A stretch of DNA of 64,000 nt from Platycnemis pennipes (lineage: Eukaryota > Arthropoda > Insecta > Odonata > Platycnemididae). This document shows, one piece after another, positions 11,644 through 20,645 of the stretch. Both the position numbers and the translations under genes were made by a program. The stretch is taken from NCBI GenBank assembly GCA_933228895.1, contig OW121853.1:121974133-122038132 (forward strand). The letters are read 5' to 3'. The notes beneath the pieces are model-generated. The model did not search any database, was not told the DNA's origin, and saw nothing but the letters and a program-made list of their open reading frames with translations. The first letter of the stretch is position 1. Each line of letters opens with the position of its first letter.

Positions 11644-12724
11644 AGGTAGTGTGATAGGTCCACTCCTATTCCTTTTGTATATTAATGATATCCAAAAGGT
11701 GGTAAAAAGTAAGCTTCGTCTATTTGCCGATGACGCAGTAGTGTACAGGGAAATTCTATGCCCGAACGATAAAGAATATTTAAATATTGACCTACAAGCA
11801 ATTGAAACTTGGTGTGATACATGGCAGTTAGAATTAAACTTTAAGAAATGTCTTGTAATGAATTTTTGGAAAAAGAATAGCTCTCCTCCTACCACTTACA
11901 AAATAAGTAATAATGAATTAACTAACGTGGAATCCATTAAATATCTTGGAATAAGACTGACAAATGATCTTTCCTGGGGTAAACACATTCGTGAAATAAT
12001 TGGTCAAGCGATTCGCAAACTGGGTTTCATTAAAAGAGTATTGGGTAAATGTGACGATCATGTACGAGAAATCAGCTACTTTTCCCTTGTTAGACCTCAT
12101 TTGGAATATGCTGCCAGTGTATGGGATCCCTACGAAATCGGTCTAAGTAATGAACTTGAACGTGTGCAGCGAAGATCGGCAAGATTTGTAAAGGGACTAT
12201 ACGATAATTATATTAGCGTAACCAGTCTATTAAATGAATTAAAATGGGAATCATCGTCAGATCGCAGGTTGAAATTTAGACCTTATCTCTTAAATAAATT
12301 TCAAAACAATATTTTCAGTGATGAATTTAAAAATATTTTGCGAACCCCAACTTACTATGGCAGACTGGACCATAATCATAAAGTTAGAGAAATTGATTGC
12401 CGAACTTAACCGATTCAAAATGTCCTTTTTCCCTCGCACAATAAGAGATACGAATAACGGTAAATATGTCCTATCGGAGAGTAGCAATGAATAGCATTGG
12501 TAGCTGCATGTTGGTATGAGTACTTAAAGCTAACCCTACTAACAGAATGTTTTTGCATGTTTTCTTTGCAATTTCTATCTTTTTTAAATAGTGTAGTTCT
12601 GACTACTATATTAATACTATTCCTTTCTTATGCATGATATGTAGTGCATGTTTGGTGAGCAATCACCCCCTGCCACACACCCTTGTGGTGGCTTGCAGGG
12701 TATTATGTAGATGTAGATGTAGAT
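11617..12724 (+). mobile_element. CR1/Jockey-like LINE, family B, RT-containing 5'-truncated copy
   Basis: This is the best-preserved reverse-transcriptase fragment in the window. The frame is open from at least 11630 to a stop at 12407-12409. It begins at the RT motif GVPQGS(V)IGPLLFLLYINDI and continues through the catalytic LFADDAVVY box (FADD codons 11723-11734). Then come the thumb region (SIKYLGIRLTNDLSWGKHI) and the HLEYAASVWDP and VQRRSARFVKGLY segments typical of the ORF2 C-terminus. The endonuclease domain and the N-terminal RT motifs are missing. The stop after CRT looks premature, because other family B copies continue with DRFKMSFFPRTIRD to about 12490. A 3' UTR follows, with the conserved hairpin (about 12666-12702) and a TGTAGATGTAGATG tail at 12724. 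The tail abuts the remains of another LINE. Confidence 0.85.
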
Positions 12725-13050
12725 GAACTTATTACCATCTGAGTACAAAAGGGCGGTAAATCTTCATATTTTTCTAAAAATGTAAAAAATTGGCTGTTTA
12801 ATTATCCTAAAATTGAAGAAATACTTTGTTAAATCAAATTTGATACTTATAATAATATGTTTAGTCAAAGATATTATTTTTGTTTATGTTGGTACATGTC
12901 CTTTTTTTCCACTATTTATAAACCAATGCATGGAAGATTATTATATAATGATGGTAACCTAAACACCGCGTTCTAGGTTACCTAAAGCTCCTTACATTTT
13001 GTATGTGTCTTTGTTTGTAATTAATATGGAGTAATAAACATTATTATTTA
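12725..13050 (+). mobile_element. LINE type C 3' end, copy 1
   Basis: A degraded coding remnant reads LPSEYKRAVNLHIFLK and, after a one-base frame change, KNVKNWLFNYPKIEEILC followed by a stop at about 12830. This resembles the last residues of a non-LTR RT and the end of the copy at 40160-40466 (LLKEWMLSHATIENLLEL). The 3' UTR holds a hairpin with 9-bp arms, GGTAACCTA (12953-12961) and TAGGTTACC (12974-12982). The shared block TAAAGCTCC and a TGGAGTAATAAA...TTATTATT tail follow. Clade not assigned. Confidence 0.6.
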
Positions 13051-15868
13051 TAAAAGGAGTCCTCTATACAGCACTAAAGCAGACACTAGATATTCCACCT
13101 TAAAACTAATCATCTGACGGACTGCACATGAAGTGCTTTCCATGCAGCATCCATTTAGGGACAGATATTCTTATTAAAAAGCATTTTCACTTCCTCGATT
13201 CAAATATGGTTCCCCGGGATATGAGGCCAGTGCTCCAGCCATAACGCAACCTCGGTCCACTTTCTTTCTTGCAGCAGCACTGAGAACTCCGGCCGAGGAA
13301 AAGGTCGCGGGACGACATTCTCCTCAGATCCATAAGGAACGAAATGCGACGAAGAATCTCCCACGGCCGCTTCCTTTCGCAAGCACATTTTCCTGACGCC
13401 GACCGTGGGGTGTTTGACGTCGAAGCAGACTAACACACATATTCTGCACCTTCCACATGGTGTCCGTGTCATTATCAAAACATAATACCACTCATCATTG
13501 TGAATATTTGACATCTTTGCATAATATGTCCATTGCTCGTGAGGGAAAATTCATGCAAACGAAGTATTTTAGCGATTCTTTCGGTAGGCTTCAAGAAAGT
13601 GAGGAGGAAGGCTTATAATTGAGAAAATTCTTGAGAAAGTACCCACGTGGAAGACCATGGGATACGAACATACATGAGCTGGATAAAAAGAGAGATTCGG
13701 GGAAGGAAAAGTGCCAGGACGTAAGTAAGGAGGCAAGGAATAGATATAATAGAGAGCTTCATGAAATAACCAATCTTAGACTTCATAAAAGATGATGTCG
13801 ATCATCGGCAGGCTGGTGAACAGTTTATACCTGACATCTAATTCACCATCCCGATCTCTATTTTGTTTCGTTTGTGGACGCTAATATCAATTTCATCGGT
13901 GAAGACAGGGAATAGCGCATTGACCGTTTGATATAATTTAAAAGGGACTTGGCCACAAATCATTCTCCACCGTGCAATACCACTCCGCCGCCTGACCTGT
14001 GGTGTTAAAGGTTTCGGTTTCATTAACCCATAAAATCTGATCTTATATTTCACGGACGCGCAACTTACGGCCAATAGTTAAGAATACAATTTTTCGACAC
14101 ATAACAGATGACCTAGATCAGGGGTAGGGAAACCTGCGAGACAGAAGAGCAAAACCTATCCCTTAATATAGGTTGAAAAATTTTCGAGAGCAACGATATA
14201 TTTTTAAAAGCAATTCAAATTCGAGGTGGTATCGTAACAATTAATATTATTTATTATATCTCTATTATAATAAAAACATGCAAAAGTTGGTTTTGTATGA
14301 GCAGTGAGCTTTCATTTCCTTTGAAAATTTACGAATGTCCGTTTTATACATAGAATTTTCCTAACACAAGATTCTCAGTCGGAATTAGCCATTAAGGCAA
14401 TTTCGGCTTCACTTGCAAATTCCAAAATATAAGCTATTCAGGTAAAATTTAAGTTCTATATCTATATATTTTCAGTTTTACCTCCGCATTTAGCTCGTGA
14501 ACCGTACTTTGCCGACCCATGACCTATGAAACGGGGGAAAACTCAGCTGTCTTCGCATTTTTTCTCCTCGAAAAGGTATATTATCAACACACTCCCAGGG
14601 TTTGTAAGACGTATTACACCTAAAATTTCTGCAATTACTTTTAAACGATTTACGGCGCGGATATTAAAAAGGAACTTGAAGGCTTACGAATCTATTTGTG
14701 TCGTACCGAATGACCAAACGAAATATTTCTCCGCCATGAAGGCAAGTGGATGACGCGACGTTGTTTGTCCAACAGCATCTCCGTGTTGAAAGAGATCAAG
14801 TTCCCATCACAGCCGAGCAATTGGCATGCAAGCAAGAAACGCCTCTGGGCGCTAACGGCGTCATTGCCGTCGCTTGAAGAGCCCGAGAGTTATTTTTTCC
14901 ACCGCGATCATTCTCCAAGCGACATGAAGTCAACGAAAGGATTCCCATTCGGAAGGTCAACACTCGTGACCGCGGGAGGTCCTTCACGTGACACCAGAGG
15001 AGTGCCAAGTGCCAGAGGGAGGGGGTGAGGGGGAGGAGGATGGGGAGGGGGTTTCTTTGGGGGGTCAGGAGCTCAAAACAAACTAGGATTACTACCATTT
15101 CTTTAGGTGGGTAGTCAGGGTGACATACACGATCTGCCACAAGGAATAGGTTTCGCTCCTAAAATACAGGAAATCCAGGTCTGACAATTTCAGAAATAGC
15201 AGCAAAATGCTTCAAAAAGATTTAAAATACAAATATATAACCATTCGGAAACATGGGAATTTCAAAATTATTTACTTCACTACCCAATGAGTGTAAAAAT
15301 TTGAGCCTAACCGTCTATTTCAATAGCTTCTCGTCAAAAATTCGTTACTGAGAAAATATCTACGCCCTGAATAACTGTTTCCAATCGCATATCACGAGCA
15401 TTTAAAAGTAAATTGAACTTTAATAAACTCTAATTTGTAACTCTAGTCATTTGAATATTTAATAAACAAACGCAGATTGTCGAAATCTTTATCTTACGGC
15501 CGGAACTTTCGTGCGTGTGACCACATGGTCACGTGATCGAACGCACGAAAATTCCGAGCGTCTTCCCTACCATGGGGACCTTACAGAAGTGTTCCACTTT
15601 CGCGTCTCTCCTCGATCGTTTCCTAGCTGCTACTTAAGATAGGACTGCAATGCCGTCCATTAATCAACTAACTAAATCACCAAATTCGATGCGTCATCGC
15701 CAGCGGGATGGCTCTCCAAGATGACCGCTGGGTGAGTGGGAGGAGGGTAGTGTTAGCCTCCTTGCACTCACTCAGGCGCCCGGTAAATGGCCCGCCGGTC
15801 CTCTCTTTCTCCCTCTACACTGGCTCAGGCACTGAAGACCTTACCTAGAAGAAAGAAAGGACATAAAT
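13051..15868. other. Long spacer, no gene seen
   Basis: Short, unrecognised frames only. A CpG-rich block lies at about 13200-13480, a G-rich run at about 15017-15051, and a composite palindrome at 15502-15555. Positions 13550-13800 contain purine-rich sequence without a usable frame. Confidence 0.5.
15502..15555. repeat. Composite palindrome containing TCACGTGA
   Basis: The outer arms GGAACTTTCGTGCGT (15502-15516) and ACGCACGAAAATTCC (15541-15555) pair with one mismatch over 15 bp. Inside them, GTGACCA (15517-15523) and TGGTCAC (15526-15532) form a second perfect inverted repeat. The self-complementary TCACGTGA (15529-15536) is an E-box of the bHLH type. The structure could be a cruciform, a protein-binding site or a relic of a small TIR element. 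Confidence 0.8.
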
Positions 15869-16009
15869 AATAGCTGTACAGTGGAATAACAAACTTTGCA
15901 AATTTCACTCCATAAATTTATTCACGACCCGGTTTTCAACACATTGTGGTATCTTCGGAAAAATTTCACAAAGTTACCCCTGATTCCGTTCGTTTTCTCA
16001 ATAGCTGTA
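15869..16009 (-). mobile_element. Short retroelement with GAAGATR...GAAAACC core, copy 3, with 10-bp TSD
   Basis: AATAGCTGTA occurs at 15869-15878 and 16000-16009, a perfect 10-bp duplication bracketing a 121-bp insert (15879-15999). Read on the minus strand, the insert shows CCGAAGATACC, then GTTGAAAACCGGG, then GAATAAATTTATGGAGTG. This is the same order and spacing as the plus-strand copies at 10743 and 17458. It is more diverged in the first block. No coding potential. Confidence 0.7.
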
Positions 16010-16075
16010 TAATTCGGCAAGAGGTCAGAATGCACAATATTTTCGATTCGAGTTTATAATTTTTTCCCTCAGATA

Positions 16076-16590
16076 GCTACATCTACACGATACTCTTCAG
16101 GCCTCCACGAGGATGTGTGGCAGGGGGTGAAGATCACCAAGCATGCACTACCGTCATGCAAAAAAAGCAACTATAGGAACTATAGGGTCTCATGCAACTA
16201 GATTGTTAGTATACATAGTATTTAAGGGATTAATACATGCATCATGCACTACAGAATACTCTAAAATATTTCCCCTACCTATCCCTTTGCTATGCTGCCT
16301 ATTCTGTTCTCCTATAGTACGGGGGAAAATGCCATTTTGATCTATCAGTACGACAATCTATCTCTCTAATCTTATTTATCTGGTCGAATTTAGCATAATA
16401 CGCTGGTGTTTTTAATATGTGCCTAACATCTTCAGTAAAGCTATCCGATTGAAGTTTCTCTAATAGATTTAATCTGTACTTAAACCTACGCTCTGATAAT
16501 GATTCCCACCCTAATTCTTTTATTAATTCTGAAACGCTACTCAACCTATCGTAACACCTTTTAACGAACCTAGCTACTCTGCGCTGTACA
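16076..16590 (-). mobile_element. CR1/Jockey-like LINE, family A, 5'-truncated copy
   Basis: On the minus strand the remnant frame (about 16590 down to 16310) reads VQRRVARFVKRCYDRLSSVS, a GWESLSERR segment, and YYAKFDQINKIREIDCRTDR, ending in KWHFPPYYR. It is the same C-terminal segment as the copy at 9578. The 3' UTR contains a local duplication of the ACTATAGG word (about 16163-16180) not seen in other copies. The hairpin is altered (CCTCCACGAGGATG instead of the usual loop). The TGTAGA-type tail is at 16076-16090. Confidence 0.8.
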
Positions 16591-17444
16591 GCTAGAGCTA
16601 GTGGCACGGAAGCATCTTATGAGTGCCAGGTCATCATCAAGAGAAATTGATGTGGTTTCTTCCATCAATTACGTTAAGAGACTAATTTTTCCCCAAAATT
16701 AATTTTTATGGAGGCAATCGTGGGGCCCGTAAAAGGAGGACATGTTCGACCCATAAGTTCTTTCGAGGCCGTTCCACACTCGAAGGTGCCTGAGGCCTGG
16801 GGGAGAGGTGTTCGGATGGAATGGTAAGGTTGAGCGGTAAGAGTGGAGAAAACATTTGCTCAGGCCTGCATAAACGGAAAGCGTCAAGGGATACATCATT
16901 TGACATCCTATCCGACGTACAGGATACTGCACTTGAAATGCAGTCCATACAACCTACGTACCGGGATTCAAATATTTCCGGGATTCGAGGTCGGAAGGTA
17001 GATTTGGATTTATAGGGTGCGTCGACAACTATGGTCATTTTTCACCACGCACAATCTAATTTATATCAATAAATATGTAGAAATATAAATATAGAGTAAA
17101 AAAATGGCAGTATAAAAAGTGCAAATGTATGAAAATATATTTGATTTTATTTATTAGTTTCCTTTAAAAAAGTACTGACATGGCATAGGCGATCAGCATC
17201 GAGCCTAGAAAGGGTTCTAGGTCGCCGCTGATGCCTAGCCAAGTGTGTGCCGGTATTCGTCACACTCCGTCAGAATATGTCGCACACTGAGAGGATAGTA
17301 CCAATCATCACATAAAGGAGGAATTTTCTCTTCTGTGAAGAGGAACGAGTGAGTCAGGGCGCAATGCCCGAGTCATAAACGTGTGTTCCTCTCTGCGACT
17401 ACCCCTGACGGAAGTGGGCCACCCTGACGTTACCGGTTTAATTG
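16591..17444. other. Non-coding spacer, no gene seen
   Basis: Overlapping minus frames of 77-110 codons lie at about 16700-17040, without recognisable domains and with a plus frame on top. Positions 17040-17160 are AT-rich. Confidence 0.45.
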
Positions 17445-17600
17445 TCCGTAACTTATTACTTCAACTGTTGCAGGCTCTACTTTGTACCCCTGTACAGATT
17501 GTACCCCTGATGATGACGTGCTAATGTCGAAACCGGTTGCGTTAAAATAAATTCGTGGAATAAGTACAAAGTTAATCATTTCTTCCATCCGTAACTTATT
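17445..17600 (+). mobile_element. Short retroelement with CTGATGATG...TCGAAACC core, copy 2, with 13-bp TSD
   Basis: TCCGTAACTTATT is present at 17445-17457 and 17588-17600, a perfect 13-bp target duplication around a 130-bp insert (17458-17587). The insert contains CTGATGATGACG (17508 onward), then TGTCGAAACCGG, then AATAAATTCGTGGAAT. Its last bases are ATTTCTTCCA. This is the cleanest example of the family in the window. It carries no tRNA-like promoter and no coding frame. The minus frame across it is a chance frame. Confidence 0.8.
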
Positions 17601-17750
17601 GTTTGGGACATCCCTCCAAAGTTCACTACACTGCTCTAGGACTATTTTACGGAGAGAAGCTTGCAGATCCAAATAGGGTACTAGCGTCGTCGTCGGCTCA
17701 GAGATATTTAGGGCTTCTTTTGCAGCTGCATCCGCCTGCTCATTTCCGAA

Positions 17751-18011
17751 TACTGGATATATTTACCGCTATTCATATCCTTAATTGGTCGAGGAAAAAA
17801 GGATATTTTGTATCTGTCAGTTCGGCAATCAATTTCTCTAATTTTGTGATTATGGTCCAGTCTACCATAGTAAGTTGGGATTCGCAAAATATGTTTAACA
17901 TCATCACTGAAAATATGGTCTCGGAATTTGTTTAAGAGATTAAGTCTAAATTTCAACCTGCGATCAGACAATGATTCCCAATTTAATTCATTTAATAGAC
18001 TGGTTACGCTT
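17751..18011 (-). mobile_element. CR1/Jockey-like LINE, family B fragment (C-terminal coding part only)
   Basis: Read on the minus strand, the fragment runs from SVTSLLNEL through DRRLKFRLNLLNKF and YYGRLDHNHKIREIDCRTDR to SFFPRPIKDMNSGKY, then stops matching. The 3' UTR and tail are absent. The plus-strand piece at 18324-18680 contains the parts before and after this segment but lacks the segment itself, so the two may be halves of one rearranged insertion. Confidence 0.75.
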
Positions 18012-18323
18012 AAAGAATCTTAATGGCCAGCAGCTCCGCTGTGTATACGCTACACGGCTTATCCGGGATTCGAGCCCAGGTCTCTTGAGTAGAAGCACGA
18101 ACTATTGCCGTCCGTCACCGTCTATTTGGCTGGGAGAAGAATCAAGACCGCGAAGGTGGGAGAGTCCGTCGGAGAGGAACGTCCGGCGCGCCGCGGCGTG
18201 CGACATGCACCTTACAATCCCTGATGGCTGCGTATTCTGGCACCACTGTATCAAAGGGGAAGCTGCGGATTCTGCCGTGGGAACGGTGAGTGCCCTTGTA
18301 GATAATCCGGGGCGCCGACACAT
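18012..18323. other. GC-rich segment between inverted LINE pieces, with a tRNA-like box
   Basis: The segment is CpG-rich and open in one plus frame and one minus frame. GGGATTCGAGCCCAGG (about 18064-18079) resembles a degenerate tRNA B box with a T-arm, preceded by CAGCAGCTCCGCTGTGT. No clear A box is seen. No gene recognised. Confidence 0.35.
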
Positions 18324-18680
18324 CAAGATCGGCAAGGTTTGTAAAGGGACGGTGCGATAACCTTATTAGCTTAACCAGTCTATTAAATAAATTAAATTAA
18401 ATATGACTATTGATAAATATATCCAATACGAGTGTAGCAATGGATAACATTTGTAGCTGCATGTTGGTATGAGGACTTGAAGCTAACCCAACTAACAGCA
18501 TGTTTTTGCATGTTTGCTTTGCTATTTTTATCTTTTCTTAAATTGTGTAGTTTAGAACAATAGATAAATACTAATCCTTTTTTATGCATGTTATGTATTG
18601 CATGTTTGGTGAAAATTCACCCCCTTCCACACACCTTTATGGTGGCTTGCAGGGTATTATGCAGAAGTAGAAGTAGAAGT
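18324..18680 (+). mobile_element. CR1/Jockey-like LINE, family B, internally deleted 3' end
   Basis: The copy begins AAGATCGGCAAGGTTTG, coding for the ARFVKG segment. It passes through SLTSLLNK and then jumps directly to AAATATATCCAATACGAG at the end of the ORF, skipping about 250 bp. The remaining 3' UTR is intact, with the hairpin CCTTCCACACACCTTTATGGTGG and a variant tail of GTAGAA repeats instead of GTAGAT. Confidence 0.75.
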
Positions 18681-18916
18681 GTCCGTTTGGCGAGCATTCC
18701 GGTAGCAGGTTACGATTCCTTGTCCACGCTGACCGTTTCGACGCTCGCACCTGCTAACCTGAGCCCTCCTACCTCCCCGAGTCACAACCCGAGTCAAAGT
18801 TCAGGCAGGCTTTAAACGTAAATATTTTTTTTTCTCACATTCAAATGTACGTATTATCTTTTGACTCGGCGTTGCTATTTCCATCAGTCGATACTCACTA
18901 TGTCGCCACCCCTATG

Positions 18917-19108
18917 ACATCATCATCATCATCATTGGTCCACAATCGTAGGATTGGTTTGACGCAGCTTTCCACTCGTTTCTTCTATCGGCCAACCTTT
19001 TCATTGTGACGTAATCCTTCTCTTTTAAATCCTTCACTGCCTGTTCCATGTATCTTATACGAGGCCTGCCATTTCCAATCCTCCCGTTCACTTTTCCCTT
19101 GGCGGTAG
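18917..19108 (-). mobile_element. RTE-like LINE 3' terminus
   Basis: The minus-strand frame reads GKVNGRIGNGRPRIRYMEQ, then VKDLKEKDYVTMKRLADRRNEW and KAASNQSYDCGP, running into a (ATG)n tail (18917-18936 on the plus strand as CATCATCAT). This matches the C-terminus of RTE-type ORF2 proteins, in which a GRPR...Y...VK box is conserved. Only the last 60-odd codons survive. A trinucleotide tail fits RTE 3' ends, which terminate in short tandem repeats. Confidence 0.75.
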
Positions 19109-19710
19109 TCTCCCTATGACATAACATATCATAAAAGTAAAGGCATACACGGAGCACACAAAATGCCTAAGCAGTTAGCCGGGAAGTAGAGGAACGCTTT
19201 GATATTAAAAATAGAGTTATGACTAAAATTTACTTTACAAGAAGGTTAGCCAACAGGCAGTCGATCCGAAGAAAAACTTCTTGTTGTTGCCTACTGTAGA
19301 AAATAACTTCTTAATTACACCATATTACATATGAATACGAATGATTACGCAGAAAAATTTCGGATATTGACCGCGGTGAAGTAATAATATACCGGGAAAT
19401 GCCAATAAAGCAACTGTGGAGGAGGCATTCGCCCCGTAAAATAGGAAGGCGAGAATCAAATGGTGGGGAAATCATTTGCCTCTCCAGTCTGCATAAATAA
19501 ATAACAGGGTAGAAGTAGGTTTCTCAGGCACTTGAGCTGCTGAAATTATGCCTTTCGGTTGACCTAAAGTTAATCCTAAGGAAGTAAAATGGCGTACACA
19601 CTTTTTGAAATGGAAAACAATGCTGCGGTTGAAATCTGGATGGACATGCTCAATCATTTTCATTATACCTACGCATGAACCCAGACTCACATTAAGGCCC
19701 GTAGAGCAAA

Positions 19711-20037
19711 GGGGATCAGGTTGATGTGGTGGCTAGAGTACTGGCCTCCCATCCAGAGGGCTCAGGTTCGATTCCCCGCAGTGGCGGATGTTTCTATGGA
19801 AAACCGGTCCCCACTTGAGTGCCTAGTGGAGGGCATTTCAAGTCCAGTACTCCGTCCGTCGGATAGGACGTTAAGCCGTGGTCCCCTTGGCGCCTTTCGT
19901 TAACAGTTGGCTAATGCCGACGCCGGGTTTCTCTCCACCCTTCCTCCGTTTCCTGAAAACTCCTACCATTACCCAATTACCCACCTATCCTAAATGACCT
20001 CAGCTGTCGGTCACCTCCCCTGAATAACCAACCAACC
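19711..20037 (+). mobile_element. tRNA-derived SINE, copy 1
   Basis: The 5' part looks like a tRNA gene: GTGGTGGCTAGAGTACTGG (D-arm/A-box region) and GGTTCGATTCC (about 19763-19773), an exact match to the RNA polymerase III B box. The body is nearly the same as the copy at 37420: ACCGGTCCCCACTTGAGTG, GTCCGTCGGATAGGACG, GACGCCGGGTTTCTCTCCAC. The 3' end is an AACC repeat (ACCAACCAACC). No target duplication is obvious. The 60-codon frame inside it is a by-product. Confidence 0.85.
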
Positions 20038-20408
20038 TTTCAGGACCGCACGCCCCAGCCTCTCTCCCTCCGCACCGTCCAAACAGCATCCTCCCCACCT
20101 CCCCGTGTGCGTACCTCGAACCACTTCCCCTCCACGACGGCCTTCGGGAGGCCACTGCCCCTCCTCGGCGCCCTCCATCCGCTTACCCTAATTTCCTCCA
20201 TCAACCTCCTTCCGCCCCCACGCCATCTATCACCACGTCAGTTCTCTCCACTCCGTCTTACACTTCCTCACATTACCTCACCTCGAAACGTAACCCTTCT
20301 CTTTTCACCATCCCTCCTTCCATTCATTCGTTTCGGCACCAAGCGATGCAATAACACGAATTAAAAACCAGTCATAAGAATACCACCGAAAAACACTTTT
20401 CTACATTC
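20038..20408. repeat. C/T-rich low-complexity spacer
   Basis: This is a pyrimidine-rich stretch following the SINE tail. One 85-codon plus frame is open only because of composition. No gene. Confidence 0.5.
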
Positions 20409-20645
20409 ATCTATCTCTACATGATACCCTGCAAGCCACCACGAGGGTGTGTGGCAGGGGGTTGAAGATCACCAAGCATGCACTACTAATATGCAACAAG
20501 CAACTATAGGGTCTCATGAAACTAGAGTAGTTGCATGACACCCTATAGTTGCTTGTTTGCATGTCGGTAGTGCATGCTTGGCGATCTTCACCCCCTGCCA
20601 CATACCCTCGCGGTGGCTTGCATGGTATTGTGTATATGTAGATTT
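20409..20645. mobile_element. Palindromic pair of family A LINE 3' ends (head to head)
   Basis: The left half (20409-20525) is a minus-strand family A 3' UTR, starting at the tail and ending at AGTTTCATGAGACC. The right half (20526-20645) is a plus-strand copy starting TAGTTGCATGACACC and ending GTATTGTGTATATGTAG. Both halves are about 115-120 bp and begin at the same element position, giving an imperfect palindrome almost without spacer. Both carry the CCCCTGCCACA hairpin, in opposite orientation. This could be an inversion during target-primed reverse transcription or two independent insertions. Confidence 0.85.

Noticed and set aside
19721..19903. 60-codon frame reading WLEYWPPIQRAQVRFP, also seen at 37430
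   Set aside because: It is the translated tRNA-like head and body of a SINE; conservation is of the repeat, not of a protein.
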